From Paraburkholderia acidipaludis NBRC 101816 (GTDB lineage Bacteria; Pseudomonadota; Gammaproteobacteria; Burkholderiales; Burkholderiaceae): DNA of 64,000 nt. The notes under the pieces were generated by a model. The model made no database searches. It worked only from the letters and a program-made list of their open reading frames with translations, and was not told the origin of the DNA. Location of the stretch: positions 164,723 through 228,722 of the forward strand of contig NZ_BAXZ01000007.1 of the NCBI RefSeq assembly GCF_000684975.1, given 5' to 3'. Below, piece after piece: positions 17,813 through 27,566 of the stretch. The stretch's first letter is position 1, and each line of letters starts with the position of its first letter. The translations under genes and the position numbers were made by a program.

Positions 17813-18067
17813 ATCTGCCTCGACAAAGCGCGAGCGGTGACGAATGCCATTTCGTCGTTCGGCGGGTAGGGGCGCAACAAGGCCCCCTCGTATAAGTACA
17901 GATTGTGGGGGAGTGCCCCGGCGGTTAATCGCTCGAAAAGCCGGGCTTACGCGCGGGTATTCATGAGATTGCGCCGCATTCGGGCCGCAGGGTTGCGGCG
18001 CCGATTATGGGGTCCGGATCACCTGCCGGTTAGCGACACAGCCCTCCGGAACGATCCGGGGCCGCAA

Positions 18068-20791
18068 TCATTTGGCCGCTTCCGCCTCTTTGAACTCGCC
18101 CGCGTCCGGCACGCTGCCCGACGGACTCATCATGCGCGGCTGCAGCATCAGCGCGACGAGCGCGCTCCACCCGGTCTGATGCGATGCGCCGACGCCGCGC
18201 CCGTTGTCGCCATGGAAGTACTCGTGAAACAGCACGAGATCGCGGCAATGCGGATCGGCCTGGAGCTGAGGATAGGCGCCCATTACCGGGCGTTCGTTGT
18301 TGCGGTCGAGCAAAAAGAGCGTCGTGACGCGGCGCGCCAGCTCGTCGGCAATCTGCGCGAGCGACAGCTTCTTGCCCGAACCGGTCGGATATTCCACCAG
18401 AAAGTCGTCGCCGTAATAGCGGTGGAATTCGTACAGCGACTCGATCAGCAAATAGTTGACCGGCATCCATACCGGGCCGCGCCAGTTCGAATTGCCGCCG
18501 AACACGCGCGAGTCCGATTCGGCGGGCAGGTATTGGACGCTGAAACTGCAGCCGTTATAGCGGTAGACGAAGGGCTCGTCGAGGTGGGCGCGCGACAGCG
18601 CGCGCACGCCATGCTCCGAAAGGAACTCGCTTTCGTCGAGCACGCGGCGCAGCAGCGCCTTCATGCGGTGCCCGCGCAATAGCGAAAGCAGCAGCGCATT
18701 GCCCTTGCCCGGTTCGTTCCAGCGCGACACGAGCTGGGCAAGGTCGGGCCGGTGCTGGAGGAACCAGACAAGCCGGTCGCGCAGCCCCGGCAGGTTGCCG
18801 TGGACGTGCTCTTCCAGCACGCGCACGGCGAAGAAGGGAATCAGCCCGACGATCGAGCGCATCCGCAGCGGCACGGTGGTGCCGTCGGGCAGTTGCAGCT
18901 TGTCGTAGAAGAACTCGTCGACGCTGTCCCACAGCCCCGTCTCGCAGCCGTCGTCGCAGCTCACGGCACTCGCGATATACAGGAAGTGCTCGAAGAACTT
19001 CACGCCGATATCGACAAACACGTGATTCGCGAACGCGAGCTCGAGCGCCATCCGCATGAGGTCCAGCGCATACGCGGCCATCCATGCGGTGCCGTCCGCC
19101 TGATCGAGACGGCCGCCTGTGGGCAATGGCGACGAACGGTCGAAGATGCCGACGTTGTCGAGCCCGAGAAAGCCGCCCTGGAAGATGTTGTGGCCGTCCG
19201 CATCCTTGCGGTTCACCCACCAGGAAAAATTCAGGAGTAGCTTGTGAAAGATCCGCTCGAGAAAATCGCGGTCGGCGTGACCGGTGATCGAGCGATCGAT
19301 TTCATAGACGCGCCATGCCGCCCACGCGTGCACCGGCGGATTCGCGTCGCCGAATGCCCATTCGTAAGCGGGAAGCTGGCCGTTCGGATGCTGGTAGCGA
19401 TCCTTCACGAGCAGCAGCATTTGCTTCTTCGCGAACATCGGATCGACGAGGGCGAACGCAACCGCCTGGAACGCGAGGTCCCATGACGCGTACCACGGGT
19501 ACTCCCACTTGTCCGGCATCGAGAGGATGTCGGCATTGCTCAGATGCCGCCAGTCCGCGTTGCGTCCGCGCCGGCGGGCCGCGGGAGGCGGCGGCTGCAG
19601 CGGATCGCCTTCCATCCAGCGGTTCACGTCGTACTGGTAATACTGCTTCGACCACAGCAGGCCCGCGAGCGCCTGACGCTGCACGAGCCGCGCGTCGGCA
19701 CTCTCGATGTCGTGCTGCAGCGCGGCGTAGAACGCGTCTGCTTCGGCGATACGGTGTGCGAAGAGCGCGTCGATATCGAGCGACACTTCCTCCCTGGGCA
19801 CGGACAGCGGGCGCCAGCGCAACGTGACGACGGCGCGGCCGTGCGCCGCGAGCTCGAAGTGGACCCGCGCGGCAGCCTTCGTGCCGGCGTCGCGCCGGAT
19901 CGCATCTTCGCGGCCATGCACGACATAGTCGTTGATGCCGTCCTTGAACGGGCCGGCGCCGTCCATGCCGAAGAGCTGCTTCACGTTGGTGTCGTTCTCG
20001 CAAAACAGCCACTCGACACTCGCGCCGTCCTGCGAGGCCGCCGTCACGACGAGCGGCTCGTGCATGTCGCCCCGCGCGACAACGTGTTCGCCGTCGGACG
20101 ACGGGACCAGCGTGAGCGACGGCTTGCCGGCGGCGGTTTTCCACGACCACGTGTTGCGTGCCCAGATCTGCGGCAGCACGTCGATCGCGGCGTGCTGCCC
20201 CGCGCGGTTCTCCACCGTGATCCGCATGACGATGTCGTCCGGCGTGTGCTTCGCGTATTCGATCTGGACGTCGAAATAGCGCGCGTCGTCGAATACGCCG
20301 GTATCGAGGATTTCGTATTCGGGCATGTGGGTGCCGCGCCGCGCGTTTTCCTCGACCAGATCCTGGTATGGAAACGCGGCCTGCGGGTACTTGTAGAGCA
20401 TGCGCATATACGAATGCGTCGGCGTGCCGTCGAGGTAGAAATACAGCTCTTTCACGTCCTCGCCGTGATTGCCCTCTTCGTTCGTGAGGCCGAACAGACG
20501 CTCCTTCAGGATCGGGTCGAGGCCGTTCCACAGCGCGACCGAGAAGCACCAGCCAAGCCGCTCGTCGGCAAAGCCGGCGAGGCCGTCCTCGCCCCAGCGA
20601 TAGGCGCGCATGCGTGCGTGGTCGTGCGGGAAGTAGTCCCATGCGGTGCCATGCTCGCTATAGTCTTCGCGCACCGTGCCCCACTGGCGCTCGCTCAGGT
20701 ACGGTCCAAAGCGTTGCCAGCGAGCGTAATCGCCCGAATACAGGCGTTGGCCTTCAACCGTCCGGGTGAGGCCGTCGGCACGCTGCAGCAT
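18068..20791 (-). CDS. MGH1-like/GH63-type glycoside hydrolase
   Basis: This is a 907-residue cytoplasmic protein with no signal peptide. It has the (alpha/alpha)6 catalytic pattern of GH63/MGH1-like enzymes: WYASWDLAFQAVAFALVDP, LPAYEWAFGDANPPVHAWA, NSNWRGPVWMPVNYLL and the C-terminal GASHQTGWSALVALM that carries a conserved acidic/His region in the family. An N-terminal beta-sandwich-like domain occupies about the first 350 residues. The ATG at 20791 gives AGGAG a 6-base spacing; an ATG two codons earlier would abut it. It lies 139 bases downstream of the GH133 gene on the same strand, so both probably process alpha-glucans, glucosylglycerate-type solutes or storage glycogen (inference). 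Confidence 0.82.
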   Translation of the reverse strand: MLQRADGLTRTVEGQRLYSGDYARWQRFGPYLSERQWGTVREDYSEHGTAWDYFPHDHARMRAYRWGEDGLAGFADERLGWCFSVALWNGLDPILKERLFGLTNEEGNHGEDVKELYFYLDGTPTHSYMRMLYKYPQAAFPYQDLVEENARRGTHMPEYEILDTGVFDDARYFDVQIEYAKHTPDDIVMRITVENRAGQHAAIDVLPQIWARNTWSWKTAAGKPSLTLVPSSDGEHVVARGDMHEPLVVTAASQDGASVEWLFCENDTNVKQLFGMDGAGPFKDGINDYVVHGREDAIRRDAGTKAAARVHFELAAHGRAVVTLRWRPLSVPREEVSLDIDALFAHRIAEADAFYAALQHDIESADARLVQRQALAGLLWSKQYYQYDVNRWMEGDPLQPPPPAARRRGRNADWRHLSNADILSMPDKWEYPWYASWDLAFQAVAFALVDPMFAKKQMLLLVKDRYQHPNGQLPAYEWAFGDANPPVHAWAAWRVYEIDRSITGHADRDFLERIFHKLLLNFSWWVNRKDADGHNIFQGGFLGLDNVGIFDRSSPLPTGGRLDQADGTAWMAAYALDLMRMALELAFANHVFVDIGVKFFEHFLYIASAVSCDDGCETGLWDSVDEFFYDKLQLPDGTTVPLRMRSIVGLIPFFAVRVLEEHVHGNLPGLRDRLVWFLQHRPDLAQLVSRWNEPGKGNALLLSLLRGHRMKALLRRVLDESEFLSEHGVRALSRAHLDEPFVYRYNGCSFSVQYLPAESDSRVFGGNSNWRGPVWMPVNYLLIESLYEFHRYYGDDFLVEYPTGSGKKLSLAQIADELARRVTTLFLLDRNNERPVMGAYPQLQADPHCRDLVLFHEYFHGDNGRGVGASHQTGWSALVALMLQPRMMSPSGSVPDAGEFKEAEAAK

Positions 20792-20929
20792 GGGCATCTC
20801 CTGTTCGAGGGGCCGCCTGGGTGGGGCCGCGGAGGTCGGGGTTGCGGCGCCGGTTGGCGCGCGAACGCGTCGAGAGCCACATGCTAGCGCGGTTTGACCG
20901 CCGGCAGGCGCACCGTAGGCCGGCGTCGG

Positions 20930-22942
20930 CTACCCCGGCACGCCAAGCCGCTTGAGAACACGCAGCAGCTCGCCGAGCGACCACGCCTGGAACGGCGTGC
21001 CGCCCGGCACATGCGGCGCGTCTCCATCGGCCACTTCGGAAACGTGATCGAGCCCGGCGCGGTCGAGATGCGCGAGCAGCGGCGCCACAAACCGTTCGTG
21101 CGCGAGCGCGCGCTGCGCCGCGGTATCGCCATGGGCATGCAGCCACGCCTCCACGAAGGGACCCAGCAGCCAGGGCCAAGCCGTGCCCTGGTGATACGCG
21201 CCGTCGCGCTCCAGCACGCCGCCCCGGTAATGCCCGCGATACGCGCGATCCGAAGGTGCGAGCGTACGCAGCCCCATGGGCGTGAGCAGATGCGTTTCGA
21301 CCTGGGCGACGATCGCGCGCGCCGCGTCGCCTTCTAGCAGCGCGAACGGCAGACCGCCCGCCGCGAAAATCTGATTCGGCCGAATCGAGCGATCGACATT
21401 GCCGTCGACGTGATCGACGTCGACCACGTCGAATAGCGCGCCCGTCGACCGGTCGATGAAACGCTCCGCGAACGCGGCGCTGGCGCGCGCTTCCAGTTCG
21501 CGCCAGCGCGTGTCCCAGGCGCCTGCAATGCGGAGCGCGTTGATCCACAGCGCCTCGATTTCGACCGGCTTGCCGATACGCGGCGTGACCACCCAGTCGC
21601 CCGCCTTCACATCCATCCAGGTGAGCTGCACGCCCGGTACGCCGGCTCGCAGCAGCCCGTCGCGCGGATCGGCTGCGATCCGGTAGCGCGTGCCGCGCGC
21701 GTAGCCTGCGAGGATCGCGTCGACCGCGCCTTGCAGCATACGCCGCGCGGCTGGCGGCACGTTCGCGGCCGCGAAGTAATCGTGCACCGCAACAACGAAC
21801 CACAGCGAGGCGTCGACCGAGTTGTATTCGGGCGCACCGCCGCTATCGGGAAAGCGATTCGGCAGCATGCCTTCCGAGACGGTCGCCGCCCATTCCAGCA
21901 GGATCGCGCCCGCGTCCTCATAGCGGCCGCTCGCGAGCAGCAACCCGCGCATGGCGATGAACGTGTCGCGGCCCCAGTCGGTGAACCAGGGGTAGCCCGC
22001 GACGATCGTGCGGCCCGAGCCGCGCGCGACCAGGTAAGCGCGGGCGGAGCGCTGCAGGCGCGAGCCGAGGGAGGTTCTGCGCACGGCCTCGAAGCCGGCC
22101 AGCAGCGCCGCGCGGCTCGCCGCGCCATCGCCGGTCTCGTGCGGGGTATTGGCCGCGCCAGAGCCAGGTCGCGGTTCCGCGCGGAACAGGAGCACGGCGT
22201 CGCCTTTGCCGAGATCGAACGAGAACACGCCGGGTGTCGCAAGGTCCTCGATGCAGTCGAGACCGCGCTCGCGTTCGCGCAGATAGCAGAAATTGCGGTA
22301 CCAGTCCGGCGCATGCTCATAACTGCCGTTCGAGAATGCAACGATCGCGGGCAGATCGCCGTACGGTTGCCAGCCCACCCGCTCGCCGTCGATGTGGGCG
22401 TCGAACGCGAACGCGGGGTTCTCATGGTGCAGCGCGTGGTAGTCGCGGCCCGACATCAGCGGGCGGACTTTCAGCGTAAGAGCGGGCGTGGGCGCGGGCG
22501 GTACGTCGCGCGGCGCGGCTGCATCGGCGGTCCCTGCGGCATCGGCTTCGAGGCGCCAGCGCAGCACGGTCTCGCGGCTCGCCTTCGCGACGAACAGTTC
22601 GGCGGTGAGCATGGCGCCGCCGTCGAGCCCGTAGCGCCACGTCGGCCAGGGCGCCGTGTCGAAGCTCGCGATACGGCTCGAGGTATCGGGATAGAGCAGA
22701 TCGGGCGCGTAGCGCTGCATCGTCAGCGCGATCTTGCGGTCGCCGCATTCGAGCCACGCCTCGACGCCGTTGACGAGCACCACGCGGCCGGCAGGCGGCC
22801 GCATCGCGGCAAGCAGCAGCGCGTGGTAGCGGCGCGTGCGCGCCGTCCCGACCGTGCCGGACGCGAATCCGCCCTCGCCGTCCGCTTCGAGCCATTCGTC
22901 GTAGAGGCGGGCCGCATCGATGGGACTATCAAGGCGCGTCAT
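20930..22942 (-). CDS. amylo-alpha-1,6-glucosidase (GH133, glycogen-debranching type)
   Basis: This 670-residue protein has an N-terminal GDE_N-like beta domain (residues about 1-280: LEADGEGGFASGTVGTARTRRYHALLLA) and a C-terminal (alpha/alpha)6 amylo-alpha-1,6-glucosidase domain. The domain signatures are AGYPWFTDWGRDTFIAMRG and GAYHQGTAWPWLLGPFVEA. The expected activity is removal of alpha-1,6-linked glucose from limit branches. It lacks a signal peptide, so it is cytoplasmic. GAGG precedes the ATG. It is followed by the GH63-like gene on the same strand. No glycogen synthase or branching enzyme gene lies in the window, so the two form a small stand-alone glycan-degradation cassette. Confidence 0.87.
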   Translation of the reverse strand: MTRLDSPIDAARLYDEWLEADGEGGFASGTVGTARTRRYHALLLAAMRPPAGRVVLVNGVEAWLECGDRKIALTMQRYAPDLLYPDTSSRIASFDTAPWPTWRYGLDGGAMLTAELFVAKASRETVLRWRLEADAAGTADAAAPRDVPPAPTPALTLKVRPLMSGRDYHALHHENPAFAFDAHIDGERVGWQPYGDLPAIVAFSNGSYEHAPDWYRNFCYLRERERGLDCIEDLATPGVFSFDLGKGDAVLLFRAEPRPGSGAANTPHETGDGAASRAALLAGFEAVRRTSLGSRLQRSARAYLVARGSGRTIVAGYPWFTDWGRDTFIAMRGLLLASGRYEDAGAILLEWAATVSEGMLPNRFPDSGGAPEYNSVDASLWFVVAVHDYFAAANVPPAARRMLQGAVDAILAGYARGTRYRIAADPRDGLLRAGVPGVQLTWMDVKAGDWVVTPRIGKPVEIEALWINALRIAGAWDTRWRELEARASAAFAERFIDRSTGALFDVVDVDHVDGNVDRSIRPNQIFAAGGLPFALLEGDAARAIVAQVETHLLTPMGLRTLAPSDRAYRGHYRGGVLERDGAYHQGTAWPWLLGPFVEAWLHAHGDTAAQRALAHERFVAPLLAHLDRAGLDHVSEVADGDAPHVPGGTPFQAWSLGELLRVLKRLGVPG

Positions 22943-23040
22943 CGGGGTACCTCGCCCTCATGGATATCCTATGGCGCCGAGTGTAATGGAAGCGTCGCCG
23001 CCGCGTGCCATGCAGCGCTGCGGCCAAGACCGAAGCGAAT

Positions 23041-23991
23041 TCAGGCGGGGCGCCGCGCCCTTGGCCGCTTCCGGTCATCCGGCCCAATGACGAGGTGCTG
23101 GCTGAAATGAGCCCTGACAAAATCCACGAACACCCGAACCTTGGGTGTCATTTTCCGGTTGCTGGGCCACACGATGTGGAATGTATTGGAATCCGCTACG
23201 TAGCTGTCCAACACGGTCTTCAAACGCCCATCCGCAACCGCGTGCTTGACGGCGAAGTCCGGCGCGCATGTGATCCCCCGCCCCGCCAAAGCCAGGTAGA
23301 GCAAAACATCCAGGCTGCCGCACACCATCGTCAAGGGCAGCGACGACCCCGCTGCGGCGAATGTCGATTGCCGCAGGGGCCATTGATACAGCGTCCCGGT
23401 CGTGGCCCAGCGATAATGCAGACACGCATGATCCAGAAGGTCATCCGGCTTCGCGGGCGTTCCCTTTCTTTGCAGATAAGCAGGCGCTGCCACCACGCAA
23501 GCGCGCCAGGGGCCAAGCGGGCGCGACACCAACCGCGAATCGCGTAGCGCGCTCCCTCGAATCACCACGTCGAATCCTTCATCGATCACGTCGACCAGAC
23601 GATCCGTGAAATCAAGATCGAGTTCGATTTCCGGATGGCTCTCCATGAACGCGGCAAGCACGGGCAGCGGCAGTCCCGCGGAGAGGGACAGCCCAACCCT
23701 GAGCCTCCCTCGCGGGTGTTGCGCCATGACGCTGAGCTCGTCTTCCGCTGCCTGAACTTCTCCGAGAATGCGTTTGCATCTTTCCAGAAACACTTCACCT
23801 TCGGACGTAAGACGGACGCTTCTCGTGCTGCGTTGAAAGAGCCGCACACCCACCCGCTCTTCAAGTCGCGAAATGCTCTTGCTGACGGCCGAGGCCGAGA
23901 TGCCGAGACCTCGCCCTGCAGCGGCGAAACTCCGCGTCTGCGCAGTCCGTACGAAAACATCCAGCCCTCCCAGCGCACTCAAATTCTCCAT
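23041..23991 (-). CDS. LysR-family transcriptional regulator
   Basis: This 316-residue LysR protein has an N-terminal HTH (GGLDVFVRTAQTRSFAAAGRGLGISASAVSKSISRLEE) and LFQRSTRSVRLTSEGEVF, then an effector-binding domain. The start at 23991 has GGGAG six bases upstream; an extension to 24060 adds 23 poorly fitting residues. It is divergent from the SnoaL-like gene at 24148 with 156 bases between them, so it most likely controls that gene. The sequence type (FAAAGRGLGISASAVSKSI) is that of the large CrgA-like LysR group found beside oxidoreductase and small enzyme genes. Confidence 0.88.
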   Translation of the reverse strand: MENLSALGGLDVFVRTAQTRSFAAAGRGLGISASAVSKSISRLEERVGVRLFQRSTRSVRLTSEGEVFLERCKRILGEVQAAEDELSVMAQHPRGRLRVGLSLSAGLPLPVLAAFMESHPEIELDLDFTDRLVDVIDEGFDVVIRGSALRDSRLVSRPLGPWRACVVAAPAYLQRKGTPAKPDDLLDHACLHYRWATTGTLYQWPLRQSTFAAAGSSLPLTMVCGSLDVLLYLALAGRGITCAPDFAVKHAVADGRLKTVLDSYVADSNTFHIVWPSNRKMTPKVRVFVDFVRAHFSQHLVIGPDDRKRPRARRPA

Positions 23992-24147
23992 GTTTTCTCC
24001 CAAGAATCGATTAGTGACATTTTTGTCATTGCTGACAAGAACGGTAGCCCCGTTAATCACGTTGAGTCAATGCGCCTACGATGGAGTCGAAAGGCCGTCC
24101 ACCTTCGCGGGATTCCGGCGCGCCACTTCAAACAGGAGAAAATTTAC

Positions 24148-24564
24148 GTGAACACTACTGAACATCTCGATGCTTACCTCGAAGCCATGGCCAGGCGCCA
24201 CGTGGAAGGGACGTTGCCCCACATGGCGGACGACGTCGTGCTCCGCAGCCCGATCGCCCCCACGCCTTTCGAGGGCAAGGAACGGGTGGCTGCTGTCCTC
24301 ACCCAGCTTCTCGGCACGGTGGACGCCTTCGAACCCAAGCTGCTCCTGCGCGATGCGGCCGACTGTGTCTCGATCTTCACGATCCGATCCGGTGACAACG
24401 TAATCGACGGCATGGATCACATGCATCTCAACGACGCCGGCCTTGTCGACAGCATGACGGTTGCATGGCGCCCGCTTCCGGCGGTTGTCGCCGTGCAGCA
24501 AAAACTCGCTCCGAAATTGGGAGGGACGGCGCTCATGCTGGTTCCCGCAAATCCCTCCGCCTGA
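24148..24564 (+). CDS. SnoaL-like/NTF2-fold protein (GTG start)
   Basis: This is a 138-residue small alpha+beta protein with HLDAYLEAMARRHVEGTLPHMADDVVLRSP and the same RSPIAPTPFEGKE block as the SnoaL-like protein at 13658. The GTG at 24148 is chosen because AGGAG lies at 24134-24138; there is no in-frame ATG nearby upstream that keeps clear of the LysR gene. It is divergent from a LysR regulator, which probably activates it. No catalytic residues can be named; a ligand-binding or hydratase/isomerase-like role is possible. Confidence 0.72.
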   Translation: MNTTEHLDAYLEAMARRHVEGTLPHMADDVVLRSPIAPTPFEGKERVAAVLTQLLGTVDAFEPKLLLRDAADCVSIFTIRSGDNVIDGMDHMHLNDAGLVDSMTVAWRPLPAVVAVQQKLAPKLGGTALMLVPANPSA

Positions 24565-24697
24565 GCAACTGGCCGCCTTGACCACCACGAGGGGTGCGCT
24601 TTGCACCCCGTTGATCGCGCCTTCGCGCGCCGAATGTGGCAGATCGTCCAATTTTCGCCAATAATGGCCGAACAACCACTACTGGACGATGGCGGCC

Positions 24698-26746
24698 ATG
24701 GATTACAGTCCCGAAGCCATCCGCACGATCGCTCTGGTCGGGCACGCCGGATGCGGAAAAACCTCTCTTGCCGAAGCGCTGCTGCATCAGGGCGGCGCAC
24801 TGCACACTCAAGGCAGCGTGAACCGCGGCAGCACCCTCTGCGATTTCGACCCGCTCGAACGCAAGTATCACCACTCGCTCAGCTCCGCCGTCGCCCATTG
24901 CGATTACCGCGACACACGCATCTATCTGCTCGACACGCCTGGCTATCCTGACTTCGCGGGCCTCGCAATCAGCACATTGCCGGCCGTCGAAACGGCTGCC
25001 ATTGTGGTCAACGCCCGAACGGGCATTGAAATGACCACCCGCCGCATGATGGCGTACGCGCAGCAACGCAAGCTCTGCCGGATGATCATCGTGAACGGCA
25101 TTGACGGCGAGAAGGTCGATCTTCCCGGCGTGCTGGCAGATATCCAGGCGGTGTTCGGCAAAACTTGCCTGCCCATCAATCTGCCGGCCCAGGACGGTCG
25201 CGAAGTGGTGGACTGCTTTTTCAACCCGGCGGGCGAGGCCGACTTTCATTCCGTGGAAGCGGCGCACAATGCGCTCATCGACCAGGTGATCGAGCTGGAC
25301 CCCGAGTTGATGGAGCTGTACCTGGAACAGGGCGAAGCCATCCGTCCGGAGCAACTGCACGAACCCTTCGAACGCGCGTTGCGCGAAGGCCATCTGGTGC
25401 CGGTCTGCTTCACTTCGGCGGCCACCGGCGCCGGCATCGCACAGTTGCTCGACGTGTTCGTGCAACTCCTGCCCAATGTCACCGAAGGCAACCCGCCGCT
25501 CTTCTACCGCGAAGTCGACCATCAGGTGAAAGCCGTGCATGCCGAGCCGGTTGCGGACAAGCACGTGCTCGCGCATGTGTTCAAGATCGTGATGGACCCC
25601 TATATCGGCAAGATGGCCGTGTTTCGCATCCATCAAGGCACGGTGATGCGCGACCGGGAGCTCTATATCGGCGAGGGGCGTCAGCCGTTCAAGGTGACGC
25701 GTCTGTTCATGCTGCAGGGCAAGGAGCACACGGACGTCCTGCGCGCCGGCCCCGGCGACATCTGCGCGGTGGCGAAAGCCGACGAGATCGGCTTCGACGC
25801 CGTGCTGCACGATGCCCCCGAAGACGGCGACATCCACCTCACGCCGCTCGATTTCCCCACGCCGATCTACGGCCTCGCGATCGAGCCGTCGCGCCCCGGC
25901 AACGAACAGCGCTTGTGGGAGGTGCTGCAAAAGCTCGCGGTCGAAGACCCCTGCCTGACGATCGGGCACCCGATGGGCACCAACGAAACCGTCGTGCGCG
26001 GACTGGGCGAACTGCATTTGCGTTTCATGCTGGAGCGGCTCACCGACCAGTACAAGCTGGAAGTCGTCACGAGGCCGCCCACCATCGCGTGGCGGGAAAC
26101 CATAGGCGGCAAGGCGGAGGGCCACTACCGGCACAAGAAGCAGACAGGCGGCGCCGGCCAGTTCGGCGAAGTCATGCTGCGCGTGGAGCCTTTGCCGCGC
26201 GGCGAGGGCTTCGAGTTCGTCGATGCCGTGAAGGGCGGCGCCATTCCCACACAGTTCATTCCGGCCGTGGAAAAAGGCATCCGTCAGGTCGTGGACAGCG
26301 GGCCGCTGGCGGGCTTTCCGATGCAGGACGTGCGCGTCACCGTATTCGACGGCAAGAGTCATCCGGTCGACTCGAAGGAAGTGGCTTTCGTGACGGCAGG
26401 GCGCAAGGCGTTTATCGATGCGGTGCTGAAAGCCCAGCCGATCGTGCTCGAACCCATCGTCGATATCGAGGTGATGACGCCCGAAGCGACGTTGGGCGAC
26501 ATCATCGGCGACCTGTCCGCGCGCCGCGGGCAGGTGCATGGAACGCGCACGGTGGGCGGCAATGCAATGGTCCTTGCGGGCAAGGTCCCGCTGGCCGAAC
26601 TCAACGACTACCAGTCGCGCCTGAACGCGATGGCGGGCGGCCACGGCAGCTACAGCATCCAGTTGAGCCACTACGATCCGGTGCCGACCGTTCAGCAAGA
26701 GCGGTTGGCGGCTCAGCACAAGAGCCGGGGCGACAACACCGAGTAA
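24698..26746 (+). CDS. elongation factor G-like GTPase (FusA paralogue)
   Basis: This 682-residue protein has the full EF-G domain order: GTPase domain with P-loop GHAGCGKTS (about 15-23) and DTPG (79-82), domain II (VFRIHQGTVMRDRELYIG), domain III-IV segments (RHKKQTGGAGQFGEVMLRVEP) and the C-terminal fold (GDIIGDLSARRGQVHG). It is the EF-G-like paralogue group rather than the translation factor, which lies in the str operon and is longer. The G4 motif reads NGID at about 133-136 instead of NKxD, which could weaken guanine specificity. An ATG three codons earlier (24689) is an alternative; neither has a good ribosome site. It stands alone. Confidence 0.83.
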   Translation: MDYSPEAIRTIALVGHAGCGKTSLAEALLHQGGALHTQGSVNRGSTLCDFDPLERKYHHSLSSAVAHCDYRDTRIYLLDTPGYPDFAGLAISTLPAVETAAIVVNARTGIEMTTRRMMAYAQQRKLCRMIIVNGIDGEKVDLPGVLADIQAVFGKTCLPINLPAQDGREVVDCFFNPAGEADFHSVEAAHNALIDQVIELDPELMELYLEQGEAIRPEQLHEPFERALREGHLVPVCFTSAATGAGIAQLLDVFVQLLPNVTEGNPPLFYREVDHQVKAVHAEPVADKHVLAHVFKIVMDPYIGKMAVFRIHQGTVMRDRELYIGEGRQPFKVTRLFMLQGKEHTDVLRAGPGDICAVAKADEIGFDAVLHDAPEDGDIHLTPLDFPTPIYGLAIEPSRPGNEQRLWEVLQKLAVEDPCLTIGHPMGTNETVVRGLGELHLRFMLERLTDQYKLEVVTRPPTIAWRETIGGKAEGHYRHKKQTGGAGQFGEVMLRVEPLPRGEGFEFVDAVKGGAIPTQFIPAVEKGIRQVVDSGPLAGFPMQDVRVTVFDGKSHPVDSKEVAFVTAGRKAFIDAVLKAQPIVLEPIVDIEVMTPEATLGDIIGDLSARRGQVHGTRTVGGNAMVLAGKVPLAELNDYQSRLNAMAGGHGSYSIQLSHYDPVPTVQQERLAAQHKSRGDNTE

Positions 26747-26782
26747 GCATCAAGTATCGCGGCGGCCGGAATCAGCCGTCGC

Positions 26783-27358
26783 TCAACCGTCGGGCGGCCG
26801 CGCCGGTACCTTCTGCCAGCCTCCGGGACAACTCTGCACGTAAGGGTAGTAGCGCTGAGACATGGGGCAGTAGTACCAGACGGCGAGTTGCGCGGGAGGC
26901 CCCGGATCGTCCGCGCCCGGGTAGCCTGCGCCTTGATCGTCCGGATAAGCGGTGCCGGCCTGCGGCTGACCCTGCTCGATGTACTCCGTGGGCGGCAACA
27001 GGTCGCTGGATACATATGGGTAGTAGACGCTGCCGTAATAGGCCGGGGCGTAGTACGGATAGAACGGGTAACCGTAGATGAAGCCCGGACCGAAGTAGAA
27101 ACCGACGTTCACGCCGCCGCAGCAACCGTACCAGCCATGGTAGTAACCGCCGCGATACCCGCCGTAGTAGCCGCCGTGGTACCAGCCGCCGCCGTGATAG
27201 CCGCCGTTCCAGCCGCTGCTGTGGTTCACGCCGCTATAGCCGCCGTAGCCGCCATAGTGGCCGCCGCCGCGAAACCAGCCTCTGCCCGCGGTGGCCGTGG
27301 CGCTGATGCACAGCGCCGCCAGCGCGAACAGCAGCCAGCCCAACACACGCTTGATCAT
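26783..27358 (-). CDS. secreted Gly/Tyr-rich protein
   Basis: This is a 191-residue exported protein. Residues 1-24 form a signal peptide (IKRVLGWLLFALAALCISAT, cleavage near ATAG). The mature part is very rich in Gly, Tyr, Trp and His (GGYHGGGWYHGGYYGGYRGG), followed by FYPYYAPAYYG. It ends in a conserved module WYYCPMSQRYYPYVQSCPGGW containing two cysteines that may form a disulfide. This ending recurs in small surface or periplasmic proteins of Burkholderiales, with no established function. The start follows GAGGTGAG. A structural or adhesive envelope role is possible. Confidence 0.7.
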   Translation of the reverse strand: MIKRVLGWLLFALAALCISATATAGRGWFRGGGHYGGYGGYSGVNHSSGWNGGYHGGGWYHGGYYGGYRGGYYHGWYGCCGGVNVGFYFGPGFIYGYPFYPYYAPAYYGSVYYPYVSSDLLPPTEYIEQGQPQAGTAYPDDQGAGYPGADDPGPPAQLAVWYYCPMSQRYYPYVQSCPGGWQKVPARPPDG

Positions 27359-27566
27359 GATGCTCACCTCGACAGCTCCGCGCCCCTGTCCGGCGCGACG
27401 CGGCGACCGCATCCGCCGGCGCCGGGTGAGAAACCGCTGCGGCAGCGGGAGCCCACGGGAGCGCACTGGTTGGCTTCATAGATCAGTTTAGGCGTCGGGA
27501 AGGGATTTTTCCTGCCGGGTCGCGAGGCCGGTTTCACCGTTATGCGCAGGATGCGGACAAGCGACG

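Noticed and set aside
24533..26719. 728-codon minus-strand open frame opposite the EF-G-like gene
   Set aside because: It mirrors the GTPase gene, has low-complexity composition (His/Arg/Ala) and no recognisable domain.
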